Assembly (NCBI RefSeq): GCF_007858255.1
Contig: NZ_VFEU01000019.1
Span: forward strand, 1-64,000
Length of the DNA: 64,000 nt
From: Pseudomonas rhodesiae
GTDB lineage: Bacteria > Pseudomonadota > Gammaproteobacteria > Pseudomonadales > Pseudomonadaceae
Direction: 5' to 3'
This document shows positions 23,172-31,522 of this stretch, piece by piece. Made by a program: the position numbers and the translations under genes. The notes below the pieces were generated by a model. The model made no database searches. It had not been told where the DNA came from and saw only the letters and a list, made by a program, of their open reading frames with translations. Position 1 is the first letter of the stretch, and each line of letters begins with the position of its first letter.

Positions 23172-23459
23172 GCGACCAACCGCCTAGCCTTGGAAACAGC
23201 TCGACTGATTATCCAGCGCCTACTACATTGACAGTTAAATTTTAATTCCAACAGCACTTATCTTCGCAATAAGCATGTCAAACCAACAAGCACCACCCAT
23301 TGACCCGGAGTCAAGGAGACCAGACCACGAGAAATTTAGTGATACGCAATCCACTCAGAGTACTGATAGGACGGTCGTGGCGGAACGGGGCAACGAAAGC
23401 CAACAATCCAGCCATTAATCGCAAAAATCGCTCTGGGTTGCCGATTGGAAAACTACCAA
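23172..23459. other. Junction between the metal genes and the recombinase module
   Basis: The base composition changes here toward AT-rich. A plus-strand frame at 23275-23418 (47 residues, starts MSNQQAPPIDPESRRPDHEK, hydrophilic and low complexity) has no ribosome-binding site and is not called. CTACATTG at 23223-23230 recurs on the far side of the recombinase operon at 29103-29110. Confidence 0.4.
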
Positions 23460-23906
23460 TCAGACAGTGGAATCTAGAGATCCACCACATAAAACGCAAT
23501 TCCCACCAGTACGATCTAGCTCTCCGGGGCCAACAGGTTTTACCATCAAGATACTAATATCAATCGAGTGACTTAGCATTGCCTCGATAAGGTCAATGTA
23601 TTGAACTCGAATCGCTTCATACATAGTCCGCACCATAACAACTTCACGCTGAAGCTTATGATTCTTTTCTTGAAGATTCCTGTATTTAGCATCGCCATCA
23701 TGATTAATCTTTGAAACTAGACAAGACCGCAAGCAAGCGTCAATTTCAGATTGATATTTCCTGATTGTCTCTCTAGAAACTCCTGCGTATTTAGAAAATT
23801 CTTTTTGGCTATAAACATATCCTCCAATTTCTTTTTGGCGAACACTTATCAATTCCAAAATCTTAGAATTGAGATACCCCTTTAGACGCTCACCTCTGAG
23901 CTGCAT
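23460..23906 (-). CDS. TnpC-like accessory protein of the recombinase module
   Basis: The 148-residue product has an N-terminal helix-turn-helix (SQKEFSKYAGVSRETIRKYQ) followed by a coiled coil (NLQEKNHKLQREVVMVRTMY). This layout, an HTH of the type seen in tetracycline-repressor-like or TnpC proteins plus a leucine-rich coil, is what the third protein of Tn554-type transposition modules shows. It starts 15 bases after the 720-residue recombinase on the same strand and is last in the operon. TnpC proteins modulate integration frequency or orientation. The C-terminus has CVLCG, a possible half zinc site. The function is inferred mainly from context. Confidence 0.6.
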   Translation of the reverse strand: MQLRGERLKGYLNSKILELISVRQKEIGGYVYSQKEFSKYAGVSRETIRKYQSEIDACLRSCLVSKINHDGDAKYRNLQEKNHKLQREVVMVRTMYEAIRVQYIDLIEAMLSHSIDISILMVKPVGPGELDRTGGNCVLCGGSLDSTV

Positions 23907-23921
23907 AAGCCCCCCGATATA

Positions 23922-26084
23922 TTAATTCTTTTTAAAAATCTCATTCAACAGAAAATCAGCCGACAGTTCAATATTTTTGAAATGTTGGTATTGCGGACTC
24001 AACTCCCCTCCAGCAGTTAAGATATGATTCTTTATTAAGTTAGCGTCTCGGCTCAATCTTTCAATTTCCAGACGCTGCGCATCATCTTGAACGTTCACTA
24101 TTAAATCCTCGCAAGGCTTGCCATTTGTCCCCTTCGCCAAACATGACAGACTGTGCTGGCATGGTTTCAACGCAAGGTTGTGAGCGCACGCTCCATGTGG
24201 CATTGGATTAACCACACGAATGGCTGCTGAAAGATATTCCTCTGCGGCTTGACGATTTTCAATTCTAAGTTTATTGAAAGTTGTTTGAATAACCCCCACA
24301 GCTCTATCTTGCCTAACACTTTCAATCATATCCTGCAGAATCAATGATCTGCTTAAAGCTGGTGTATGATCATAAACCTGAGCCTGCGTGAGGTCTGAAC
24401 GTCCTAGGATCAGGTTCACCTGAACATCAGATAAACCTCCCTGCTTATAGACAGTATTGAGCCAATGCCTAATATCATGCCAGTAAAACTCAGCCACTTC
24501 ACCGGTACGAGGATCGAGGACATTAAATTTCTTAAATAATGACTCTTCAGTTCTTGATGTACCATCAAGCCACCCTTGAAACATACCAACCGAAACCTTC
24601 CTAAATTCCCTATCACTCTTAGCATTAGAAAATGTCAACAAATTCCGCGGGATAATGAATAATGAATTTTCCGGCTCTAGAATTGCCACACCATTCTTTT
24701 GGATCGTAGGCAGAATTTTTCGAGCAAAGTTTAATTCGAACTCAAAATCAGGCTGAAATGGAAAAGTTTTATTCTCAAGCTGACACAACAAAGCCTCATC
24801 AAGGATATCGTCAACAATCTCACGCATCCATGATGGATTGAAGGTAACTTCACAAAATGCCTCAAGACGCTGCAACGATATAGCATGAGGGTGGCGCCTC
24901 AACCTGCTTCGCCACTTATATACATTTGAAGTCAAAGGCAAATATTCATTCCAAGCTTTCTCATACATAAATATCTTAGAATTCATAGCTTTCTGACATT
25001 GAAGCAACTTGACAACTGTTCGTGTAGAGGCACCCAGAAATGCCGCGACCTCAGACACACGCCCGAGGCGTCCAACCAACTGAATTACATCTACAAATTG
25101 CCCTGTAGATTGATAATAAACCCCTCGCGGCGTATACAAATCGAATTCGCTCACCCATTTCGCGACAAACTTACGCGCATAATATTTCAAACTAATAGGC
25201 GTTTTTTTTACTTCCTTCCAATTCACCCCTGGATTCAATCTCATTTTCTTAACAATACGACGCCCTTCCGCAGTATGTTCAGTGATAAATTCTACCGCTG
25301 CGCGTACTGCTGGGTATAAATCTTGCGGAAATGGTCGGAAGTACAATCGCCCTCCCTTTTCGGGAAATATTTTTATAACCCATTTCCCCTCTTGCTGTAT
25401 CAAGCAATCTACAGGAAGACATGCCAGCTCATTGATTCTACCGCCCACAGCTGCGTTAATCACTAGCGCACTAATATAAAATCTATCCCGAAAAGAAAGT
25501 TCTGGATGAGTGGCCAATCCGAATAAATCTCTAATCACCTCTGTAGGTAGGAACTTTCGCTCTCTTCCCTCTTCACTTCCATGCCGGCCATACTTACATC
25601 TGCCTTTTGGAGCATCATAGATTACCCTTAAACCAATTCGCTTCTGCATCCATTTAGCAAAGCCCTGAAGTGTTGTTAAAGTTGAAATCTTCCCGGTCAC
25701 CCCGCGCTCTGCGTAGGTCCTTTCAACCGCTTTAAAATCCAATAGATTCAATCGTGAGATTTCTTTACTACCCATTTCCAAATCAAGCCTAACTAATGCC
25801 TCGATGGAGGCGAATGCACCATCAGCGGTTACACCCGCTTGGACTCGCTTTGCTGCTATATACACTTTAGCAACTAATCTAAGCTCGTCATTTCTAATAC
25901 GGCAAAATCTCAAATTGTATTGCGACAGATTTCCAGGGCGTTCAACCCAGTCGAGAATATTCCATTCATCACAAAAAAAATCGACTGAAGGCTTTAACCC
26001 CTCAACAAGTGATGCTGCCAAATTTATCAAAGGCTCTGGGAGGCCATGACCACGCAACTTTGAGTGAATATCCATCTTCGTCAT
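23922..26084 (-). CDS. Large tyrosine recombinase (TnpB-like, 720 aa)
   Basis: The C-terminal half has the tyrosine-recombinase catalytic set: Arg in AVGGRINELACLPVDCL, H-x-x-R-H in YWHDIRHWLNTVY, and the nucleophile Tyr in AQVYDHTPALSRSL. After the catalytic domain comes a Cys-rich segment (CAHNLALKPCQHSLSCL and CEDL), a likely zinc finger. The N-terminal half (about 350 residues) would hold the core-binding domain. The length resembles TnpB of Tn554-type elements rather than a phage integrase. Its ATG overlaps the stop of the preceding recombinase by four bases (ATGA), which indicates coupled translation. The gene is AT-rich with codons unlike those of the core genes. Confidence 0.8.
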   Translation of the reverse strand: MTKMDIHSKLRGHGLPEPLINLAASLVEGLKPSVDFFCDEWNILDWVERPGNLSQYNLRFCRIRNDELRLVAKVYIAAKRVQAGVTADGAFASIEALVRLDLEMGSKEISRLNLLDFKAVERTYAERGVTGKISTLTTLQGFAKWMQKRIGLRVIYDAPKGRCKYGRHGSEEGRERKFLPTEVIRDLFGLATHPELSFRDRFYISALVINAAVGGRINELACLPVDCLIQQEGKWVIKIFPEKGGRLYFRPFPQDLYPAVRAAVEFITEHTAEGRRIVKKMRLNPGVNWKEVKKTPISLKYYARKFVAKWVSEFDLYTPRGVYYQSTGQFVDVIQLVGRLGRVSEVAAFLGASTRTVVKLLQCQKAMNSKIFMYEKAWNEYLPLTSNVYKWRSRLRRHPHAISLQRLEAFCEVTFNPSWMREIVDDILDEALLCQLENKTFPFQPDFEFELNFARKILPTIQKNGVAILEPENSLFIIPRNLLTFSNAKSDREFRKVSVGMFQGWLDGTSRTEESLFKKFNVLDPRTGEVAEFYWHDIRHWLNTVYKQGGLSDVQVNLILGRSDLTQAQVYDHTPALSRSLILQDMIESVRQDRAVGVIQTTFNKLRIENRQAAEEYLSAAIRVVNPMPHGACAHNLALKPCQHSLSCLAKGTNGKPCEDLIVNVQDDAQRLEIERLSRDANLIKNHILTAGGELSPQYQHFKNIELSADFLLNEIFKKN

Positions 26085-27553
26085 TCCCCACTATTGATCC
26101 TAGCCATAACATCGTTAACCGCTTGGTATACGCGCTCCAGCTCTTTCAGTATCTTACTCCTTTCCTTTCCACCCTCAGCTCTACCCCATCTTTCTAATTC
26201 AGACTCTAGGTAATCTAAAGATTTTTTATGGTCTGCGTTGCGCCAGGCAATGAAATACCTACAACCATTGTAACAATTAAAAAATGGATGATGCCCACAA
26301 GATCCGGACTTGCCACATTCCCCTACTATAGCTGGCTGATTTACGACCGGTATCAATATAGGCATCCCCGAACTCTTATGCCCAAGCTGACCGGCGAAAA
26401 ATAAACCATTTAACTCTGAGAATATCCCACCTAATTTTCTGTTTGCTCGCTCCAACAACGGGCAAAACTCAGAAGCCAAACAGTCAATGTAAGCATCAGC
26501 TGCATGCACGGAGTCATGCTCAAGTACATATTGTATCTCGTCCCTAGACGCGCCTTGGGCGGCCATCTGTGTAGCTCCGCTATGTCGGATTCTATAGGGT
26601 GTCAAGATTAGAGGCCTATTCGTACGCGGACTGATCAGCTTTAATCTGCTACACCAGCCAGTTATCGCCCGTCCAAAATTTGATGATTCTCCCTCCCTTG
26701 AACTCACTAACAACCTCCCAGTCCTTTCCTGTAACGCCTTAACCTTAGGAGATGAGGAGTACTCGAGAATGGCATTAGCAAGTTGAGTAGTTATGGGCCA
26801 AAGCTCTGACGCCTGTCCTGTTTGATATTTTGCCTTAGGCATTCTAAGGAAATATTGGCCCCCTTCTGCCATCGAATCGGGTACCCACAATGCATCACGG
26901 AACATTTCATGCAACTGGATAGGTCTCTTTAATGTTTCGAACGAGATCCAAGTAAACAGCCTTGAGGTGAAATCCGCCGTGGATTCCCCCTCTGCAGAAA
27001 TGATCATTGCTTTTCGAACCACTTCAATTTCGGAGCTTGTTAGCGCCCCGCGCGTCTCGTGCCATTCCAGTATCCTTAAAGTTGGGTGAGGCTTTTTAAG
27101 CCTTATAGCCTCTAACTCCAATGCATGAATCTCGTCCGCACCTGCCAACCCCTGAAAAGCAGCGTAAATGTAGAACCTTCGAAACTCGGTCGCCTCCGCA
27201 TGGGATGATGTCATAACGCTCAACAATTTCCCGAGAGACATATCTGAAAAGTCCTTCCATGAAGGTTGCCAGTGCCTTTCCAAGCAAGAGATCCCCGCGT
27301 GCACTGAGCTCAGGATTCTAGGGCAAACCGACTCAAGCTTGTGCACTAGGTACTTTTTGACCACCTCAATAATTACTACTGGGAGCTGGTATCTGCTTAG
27401 ATCAATAGAATATCTAGCCCTTCTCCACACCGCTTCAACATAATCTGTCGTCACATCAATGAAAAATGGACTACTCGGATCAGCATTACATCTTACGTAT
27501 AGCCGCCCGACTTCATCTTCAAATTCACCAGAATCATTGACTTCAATACCCAT
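26081..27553 (-). CDS. Second tyrosine recombinase (490 aa) with Cys-rich C-terminus
   Basis: The catalytic region shows Arg in TLKRPIQLHEM, the second motif as TPYRIRHSGATQMAAQG, and the nucleophile Tyr in HDSVHAADAYIDCLAS. The first position of the usual HxxRH box is Tyr here (Y-R-I-R-H), a variant also to be expected in TnpB/RIT-type recombinases. The C-terminal region has a Cys/His cluster (CGKSGSCGHHPFFNCYNGC). It begins three bases after the first recombinase and overlaps the third by four bases. It probably works together with the other two recombinases rather than alone. Confidence 0.78.
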   Translation of the reverse strand: MGIEVNDSGEFEDEVGRLYVRCNADPSSPFFIDVTTDYVEAVWRRARYSIDLSRYQLPVVIIEVVKKYLVHKLESVCPRILSSVHAGISCLERHWQPSWKDFSDMSLGKLLSVMTSSHAEATEFRRFYIYAAFQGLAGADEIHALELEAIRLKKPHPTLRILEWHETRGALTSSEIEVVRKAMIISAEGESTADFTSRLFTWISFETLKRPIQLHEMFRDALWVPDSMAEGGQYFLRMPKAKYQTGQASELWPITTQLANAILEYSSSPKVKALQERTGRLLVSSREGESSNFGRAITGWCSRLKLISPRTNRPLILTPYRIRHSGATQMAAQGASRDEIQYVLEHDSVHAADAYIDCLASEFCPLLERANRKLGGIFSELNGLFFAGQLGHKSSGMPILIPVVNQPAIVGECGKSGSCGHHPFFNCYNGCRYFIAWRNADHKKSLDYLESELERWGRAEGGKERSKILKELERVYQAVNDVMARINSGE

Positions 27554-27556
27554 TGC

Positions 27557-28795
27557 TTACCCCTCAAAATTTAACCTCATCAACTCCCTTCTTGCCTTAT
27601 CCCGAATCGCGCGCCGAGCATAACCTTTTAATGAGTCAGGACTACTCCATCCTCCCATGTAAACTACGTGATCTATTTCCGTAGAATTGTTCTCTAGCAA
27701 ACTTGCAGCTTCGTAAAGCCTATTGAACACAGCGTGGCGTACGAGATGCCAATGAAAAGCTTTGACACACTCATTGCTAATCATGCAAGCGACTTTATTT
27801 GCCGCTGAACAGGATAGTGGATTACCCAGCGAGGCGTTACCGTGAGAGATCAACAGGAATTCGTGGTCTAGATAAGCTGTAAACCCTCCTTTTATTTTTC
27901 TTTTAACTCTATATGTATCTACATACTCCTCAATGGCTCTAATCATCCCCTCATCACCAGGACTAAAATAAAGCCGCCTACCAAAAGTTTTAACAAGTGG
28001 ATTATTGGGAGCTCGCGGATCAGAATAATCTGCCCCTCTATCCTCTATGCGGATAATTTCCAAAAAAGGATATAAACCAGTCAGATCAATATCCACTAGG
28101 CGTAATGCTAACAACTCGCCTAGCCTTAATCCAAACCTTCTAACTAAGCGCCACATGATGTAGTTTCTTAGATTCAAGCCGCGAGTCACGTTCGCACTTG
28201 AAAGCTGCCCTACTAAAAACCCCTCTATTTTTTTCAATTCATCGTCCGTCAGGTCATGCGCGATTAGCTCTTTTCTGCCGCTCACCATTACACTAGACCA
28301 AACTTTCTTATGGCTTTCAATTAAACGAATATAGCTAACATTGACGTCAATACCGGTAGCAAACAAAGGTGTATAGTTCTCAACAAACCAAATTGAGAAA
28401 GTGCTGCAGCTTTGTAAGATCTTACAAACATATTTGTTTATCTGGGTCCCATCAACCGGCGGCGATATAATCTTCTCAAGCCAATTGGCAAATTTTCTTA
28501 CACATCTAAAATCTAGTCCTTTCCCCTCAAGCAGCATGCGCTCGATATCGAGCCCAGTTATGTTTCCCCATGTGAATAAAAAGGCAACGTGGTAGAGCAC
28601 TGTACGAATACTCGCCTTATAGCGACGATTACCCATTGAATACGCTACTTCGTACAGACTAGCGCTAAGACAAGGTACAAACGTTTCTACTGCCACCAAC
28701 TGGTACCTAGCTACGTGTTGATGTGAAAACTTAAGAACCTTGTACTCTAACCCTACAGTCCTAACTGATTTAGTTCTTCTAGTTAGTCCAGGCAT
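27557..28795 (-). CDS. First tyrosine recombinase of the trio (TnpA-like, 412 aa)
   Basis: The catalytic residues are all present: Arg in RRFGLRLGELLALRLVDIDL, HxxRH in FHWHLVRHAVFNRLYEA, and the nucleophile Tyr in SLKGYARRAIRDKARREL. The N-terminal 170 residues would form the core-binding domain. At 412 residues it is close to TnpA of Tn554-type or RIT elements. It is first in the recombinase operon, three bases before the next gene. The upstream 430 bases contain no convincing gene and mark the transition to core DNA. Confidence 0.82.
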   Translation of the reverse strand: MPGLTRRTKSVRTVGLEYKVLKFSHQHVARYQLVAVETFVPCLSASLYEVAYSMGNRRYKASIRTVLYHVAFLFTWGNITGLDIERMLLEGKGLDFRCVRKFANWLEKIISPPVDGTQINKYVCKILQSCSTFSIWFVENYTPLFATGIDVNVSYIRLIESHKKVWSSVMVSGRKELIAHDLTDDELKKIEGFLVGQLSSANVTRGLNLRNYIMWRLVRRFGLRLGELLALRLVDIDLTGLYPFLEIIRIEDRGADYSDPRAPNNPLVKTFGRRLYFSPGDEGMIRAIEEYVDTYRVKRKIKGGFTAYLDHEFLLISHGNASLGNPLSCSAANKVACMISNECVKAFHWHLVRHAVFNRLYEAASLLENNSTEIDHVVYMGGWSSPDSLKGYARRAIRDKARRELMRLNFEG

Positions 28796-29234
28796 GAGAC
28801 ATCTCCTTCAGCATCAGTTGCAGAAGTTGTCTTCGAATGAATTTTATCAGCCTGCGACCAAAGCGACTTTAATAAGCCATCCCCAATCGAGTAGTTTGAT
28901 CTTAACTTAAGACAGCTAGTTGACTTATAATCAACTAGCACGGACAGCAATTGATAACCGGTGAGAATTTCAAACAAAAAACGTATAAATATATTTTTGC
29001 CGCCCATATATCCGCACCTTGACATTAGTTTATGTCTTAAAGGTACAGATGCTGGGCCGCGGATAACTCCGTCGTCTGCCAACTATCTAACAACCTACGG
29101 TGCTACATTGGCACATTTTTAACGTAAACCAGTTGACTGGACTAATCAAGACCTTACGTCGCAGGTCTGACGGGACGCGGGGCTGCGGAGCTCTCATCCC
29201 CCCGCTATCTAGGCACTTTGAGGTCAGATAAATC
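28796..29234. other. Island/core boundary region
   Basis: No convincing gene lies here; an open frame at 28783-29082 (minus) begins only with TTG and lacks a ribosome-binding site. CTACATTG-G-CA at 29103-29113 repeats CTACATTG-A-CA at 23223-23233 in the same orientation. A short palindrome CCAGT-TG-ACTGG lies at about 29127-29138. The composition becomes GC-rich from about 29160. No tRNA gene is seen at the boundary. Confidence 0.35.
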
Positions 29235-29444
29235 ATGGATAAAGCCGAAGCTGACCGTCATGACAAAATGCTTGAACTCGCTGAGTTGCTGGCAGAAGTG
29301 TTGCAAAAAGCCGTGCCGTCCTTGAGCGAGCAGCAGGTCGAGGAAGCCGGGATCTACATGGCGAAGAACCGCGATGTATTTGCCAAGGCATTCAAGAGTC
29401 AGCCGGACGCGTTGTCCGAGTTGCTCAACCCGCCGGCGGAATAA
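29235..29444 (+). CDS. Conserved small hypothetical protein (69 aa)
   Basis: The acidic, helical product starts MDKAEADRHDKMLELAELLA and contains VPSLSEQQVEEAGIYMAKNR. It has no signal peptide and no Cys. Codon use fits the core genome and a strong terminator follows 16 bases after the stop. I remember similar short proteins in Pseudomonas genomes but know of no function. Confidence 0.7.
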   Translation: MDKAEADRHDKMLELAELLAEVLQKAVPSLSEQQVEEAGIYMAKNRDVFAKAFKSQPDALSELLNPPAE

Positions 29445-29459
29445 AGCCCGAATTGAACA

Positions 29460-29489
29460 GGCCCTGAATCATTGATTCAGGGCCTTTTT
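29460..29489 (+). terminator. Intrinsic terminator after the 69-aa gene
   Basis: GGCCCTGAATC and GATTCAGGGCC form an 11-bp stem with an ATT loop, followed by five T. The next gene converges and ends 10 bases further on. Confidence 0.9.
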
Positions 29490-29498
29490 AATCGCCGC

Positions 29499-30518
29499 TC
29501 ATTGGTAGAGCAGGCGCTCGGCCAGTTCGTCCGCTACCCGTGCGGGCGAGCGTTTTTCGGCTTGGGCATGGGCATAGATTTCGGTCAGGCGTGAGCCAAT
29601 GTTCGACAGGTGCGCGGTGATGGTGGGCAGCTCGGCGCCGCTGTGTTTGAGCGCGACGTAGATCAGGCCGCCGGAATTGATCACATAGTCGGGCGCATAA
29701 AGAATGCCGCGCCCCTCCAACTGATCGGCCACTTGCAGGTTGGTCAGTTGGGCGCTGGCGGAACCAGCCACGGCGGCGCAACGCAGTTGGCCCACGCTGG
29801 TACGGTTGAACACCGCACCCAGGCCGCAGGGCGCAAGAATGTCGCAGGGGGTGCTGAGCAAGGCGTCGTTGGCGATGGGGTGTGCGCCGAACTGCTCCAT
29901 GGCCAGTTGCACCTTGCCATGGTCGATATCGCTCACCAGCAATTCGGCGCCGGCGGCGTGCAGCTGTTCGGCGAGGGCGTAGCCGACGTTGCCCAGGCCT
30001 TGTATGGCCACCCGCAGGCTTTCGAGGTTGTCGCTGCCCAAGCGCGCCATGGCCGTGGCGCGGATGCCGGTAAACACGCCCATGGCGGCGTGGAGCGCAG
30101 GGTCGCCGGCGGCGGTGGTGCTGGTGACGAAACGGGTTTGTTGAGCGATGCAATCCATGTCGGCCACCGAGGTGCCGCTGTCGATGGCCGTGATGTAGCG
30201 GCCATCCAGTTGTTCCACGCAGCGCCCAAAGGCTTCGAACAGCGCCGCGCGGCTTTCCACATGGGCGGGCCGCAGGATTACCGCGGTCCCACCCCCTACC
30301 GGCAACCCGGCCAGGGCGGCTTTATAGCTCATGCCTTGGGCCAGGCGCGCGGCATCGGCCACGGCCGTTTCGTCGTCGGGGTAGGCAAGGTAACGACAGC
30401 CGCCCAGGGCGGGCCCCAGGCGGCTGTTGTGAATAGCTATGACCGCCTTCAAGCCTGTCACCGGGTCGATGCTCAGGTGCAGCGATTCAAGGCGGGTGCG
30501 GTGCATGAGAGCAAACAT
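29499..30518 (-). CDS. ldh: Leucine/Glu/Phe/Val dehydrogenase family protein, with altered catalytic-lysine position
   Basis: The family oxidatively deaminates branched-chain amino acids with NAD+. The 339-residue product has the substrate domain (HNSRLGPALGGCRYLAYP, GMSYKAALAGLPVGGGTAVI), a catalytic Asp region (TAIDSGTSVADMD), and the Rossmann motif in AIQGLGNVGYALAEQL. In leucine dehydrogenases the second glycine-rich motif reads GGGKAV, and that lysine is catalytic; here the codon is ACC, giving GGGTAV. The first lysine (SYK) is retained. Unless this is a sequencing error, activity should be strongly reduced or the enzyme has another role. It is transcribed alone; the upstream region is shared with the divergent SirB1 gene. 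Confidence 0.85.
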   Translation of the reverse strand: MFALMHRTRLESLHLSIDPVTGLKAVIAIHNSRLGPALGGCRYLAYPDDETAVADAARLAQGMSYKAALAGLPVGGGTAVILRPAHVESRAALFEAFGRCVEQLDGRYITAIDSGTSVADMDCIAQQTRFVTSTTAAGDPALHAAMGVFTGIRATAMARLGSDNLESLRVAIQGLGNVGYALAEQLHAAGAELLVSDIDHGKVQLAMEQFGAHPIANDALLSTPCDILAPCGLGAVFNRTSVGQLRCAAVAGSASAQLTNLQVADQLEGRGILYAPDYVINSGGLIYVALKHSGAELPTITAHLSNIGSRLTEIYAHAQAEKRSPARVADELAERLLYQ

Positions 30519-30703
30519 CGTCGAGCTCCCGAATCACTTCTTGTGTCGCCAAGTATAGGCTTGCAGCAGAAAACTGCCGAAGTGCGCTGGAATAAGTCGT
30601 CCGATTTTGTAGGTTCTGCGACATAAGCGCGCAGGATCTTTCTTAAGTCACTGGACGAAAATTCCCAGCAAGGCTAAAACGGGGGCATCCGCCGGAGAAT
30701 GCA

Positions 30704-31507
30704 ATGAAGCCCCGCCAAGCCTTTTTCGCCTGCCTGGAACGCTCGCCCCCTGCACTGTTCGAGGCCGCGCTGTGGATTGCCGCCGAACATGACGCGACGG
30801 TGCAACCGTTGCAGATCCTGCAAGAACTGGGGTTGCTGCAACAACAGGTAAGCGCAGGCATGCCCGTGCTGCCGGCGGATGAACTGGGCCAACCGCTGCT
30901 GCGGCGCATGAACGATCTGGGGTTTGCCCAGGATGACTTCACGCCCCTGCGCCCCGCCGCCGCGCTGTTGGATAAAGTCCTGCTGCGCAAACGCGGGCAG
31001 CCTCTGGCCATGGGCTTGATTGCCATGGAACTGGCGCGGCGCCTGCACATTCCCATGGTCGGCGTGAACTTCCCAGGGCACTTCCTGCTACGCGTCCCCG
31101 GCGCTGATCACTTGTTGGACCCCTGCGGCGGTCGGCGCCTCTACACCAACGATTGCCGCGAACTGCTGCAACGCCAATATGGCCCCAACCTCAAGTTGCA
31201 GGCCGAACACCTGCATACCGCCGAACCGCGCTCGATGCTCCAACGCTTGTCGCGCAACCTGCGCCAATTGCACTTGGCCAGTGACGATCCACTGGCGGCG
31301 CTGATCGACGCCGAGCGCGTGCTGGAACTGGGCAATGCCAGCGCCGCCGATTACCTGGCACGGGCCAGCCTGTATCAACGCCTGGACTGCCCCAACGCCG
31401 AACGCTTCGATCTGGAGCATGCGCTGCTGCTCAGCGAAGACCCGATCCAACGCCTGCGCCTGACCGAGCGGTTGGGGCATCTGCCGCCCAACACGGTGGT
31501 GCATTGA
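30704..31507 (+). CDS. SirB1 family protein (transglutaminase-like fold with TPR-like tail)
   Basis: The 267-residue cytoplasmic protein contains the family signatures LLDKVLLRKRGQPLAMGLIA and VGVNFPGHFLLRVPGADHLL, with a conserved DPCGGRRL after it. The C-terminal part is helical and tetratricopeptide-like (SAADYLARASLYQRLDCPN). The biochemical role of SirB1 proteins is unsettled. The start ATG at 30704 follows a weak GGAG-type site. It converges on the MFS gene, whose stop is only 15 bases away. Confidence 0.8.
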   Translation: MKPRQAFFACLERSPPALFEAALWIAAEHDATVQPLQILQELGLLQQQVSAGMPVLPADELGQPLLRRMNDLGFAQDDFTPLRPAAALLDKVLLRKRGQPLAMGLIAMELARRLHIPMVGVNFPGHFLLRVPGADHLLDPCGGRRLYTNDCRELLQRQYGPNLKLQAEHLHTAEPRSMLQRLSRNLRQLHLASDDPLAALIDAERVLELGNASAADYLARASLYQRLDCPNAERFDLEHALLLSEDPIQRLRLTERLGHLPPNTVVH

Positions 31508-31522
31508 CCAACACGTTGGCTT

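Noticed and set aside
23275..23418. 47-codon plus-strand frame after the second response regulator
   Set aside because: Low-complexity hydrophilic product and no ribosome-binding site; not enough to call a gene.
23223..23459. Possible kinase remnant downstream of the second response regulator
   Set aside because: No frame shows HAMP, H-box or ATPase motifs, and there is no ATGA overlap as in the first pair.
28783..29082. 99-codon frame before the first recombinase, overlapping its start by 13 bases
   Set aside because: Starts with TTG only, no ribosome-binding site, no family resemblance; left as boundary DNA.
29100..29234. tRNA gene as island attachment site
   Set aside because: No cloverleaf-like segment or CCA end is visible at the island/core boundary.
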